Of a DNA stretch of 6,968 nucleotides, positions 6,939 through 6,968 are shown piece by piece. The stretch comes from Chryseobacterium gleum (GTDB lineage: Bacteria > Bacteroidota > Bacteroidia > Flavobacteriales_D > Crocinitomicaceae): positions 1 through 6,968 of the forward strand of contig CAMCQL010000105.1 of assembly GCA_945877005.1 (NCBI GenBank), written 5' to 3'. How positions within the stretch are numbered: the first letter of the stretch is position 1; the number at the start of each line of letters is the position of its first letter. Both the position numbers and the translations under genes were made by a program. Below the pieces are notes generated by a model. The model saw nothing but the letters and a program-made list of their open reading frames with translations. It had not been told where the DNA came from and searched no databases.

Positions 6939-6968
6939 GGTGTAAAAATTTAATAATATACTGGTTCT

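Overview
The window is AT-rich and looks like a chromosomal piece of a Bacteroidota genome, probably Flavobacteriia. Three things point there: a TAnnTTTG-type -7 promoter element, start codons without Shine-Dalgarno sequences, and the protein types present (a lipoprotein membrane-fusion adaptor and an OMP_b-brl/PorT-like barrel). All supported genes lie on the minus strand, so transcription runs from high to low coordinates.

Layout in transcription order: (1) 6938-6696, an 80-residue protein with two predicted membrane segments. (2) An 86-bp intergenic gap with a good -7 promoter match at 6636-6629 and a short imperfect palindrome upstream of it at 6664-6679. (3) 6609-6259, a small predicted exported protein of unknown family. 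(4) 6148-5048, a CzcB/CusB-type lipoprotein adaptor. (5) 5035-1889, a CzcA/CusA-type heavy-metal RND pump of 1048 residues. (6) 1892-636, a TolC/CzcC-type outer-membrane channel, overlapping the pump gene by 4 nt (ATGA). (7) 635 to beyond the left edge, an outer-membrane beta-barrel protein whose ATG directly follows the channel's TAA in the same frame.

Genes 4-6 form a complete tripartite heavy-metal efflux system spanning inner membrane, periplasm and outer membrane. The transmembrane signature of the pump (DFG-x3-DGA-x4-E) is the one typical of divalent-cation (Zn/Co/Cd/Ni) members rather than the Cu/Ag CusA type, although the actual metal cannot be decided from sequence. The tight spacing of genes 4-7 and the single recognisable promoter upstream of gene 3 suggest one transcript of at least five genes. 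It would begin with the small histidine-containing exported protein and end with the beta-barrel protein. No regulator (MerR, ArsR, TetR or two-component) is present in the window.

The core is a familiar metal-efflux operon. The least explained parts are the two flanking genes that seem to belong to it: the unknown small protein at its head and the barrel protein at its tail. I see no RNA genes, mobile elements, CRISPR arrays or long repeats.
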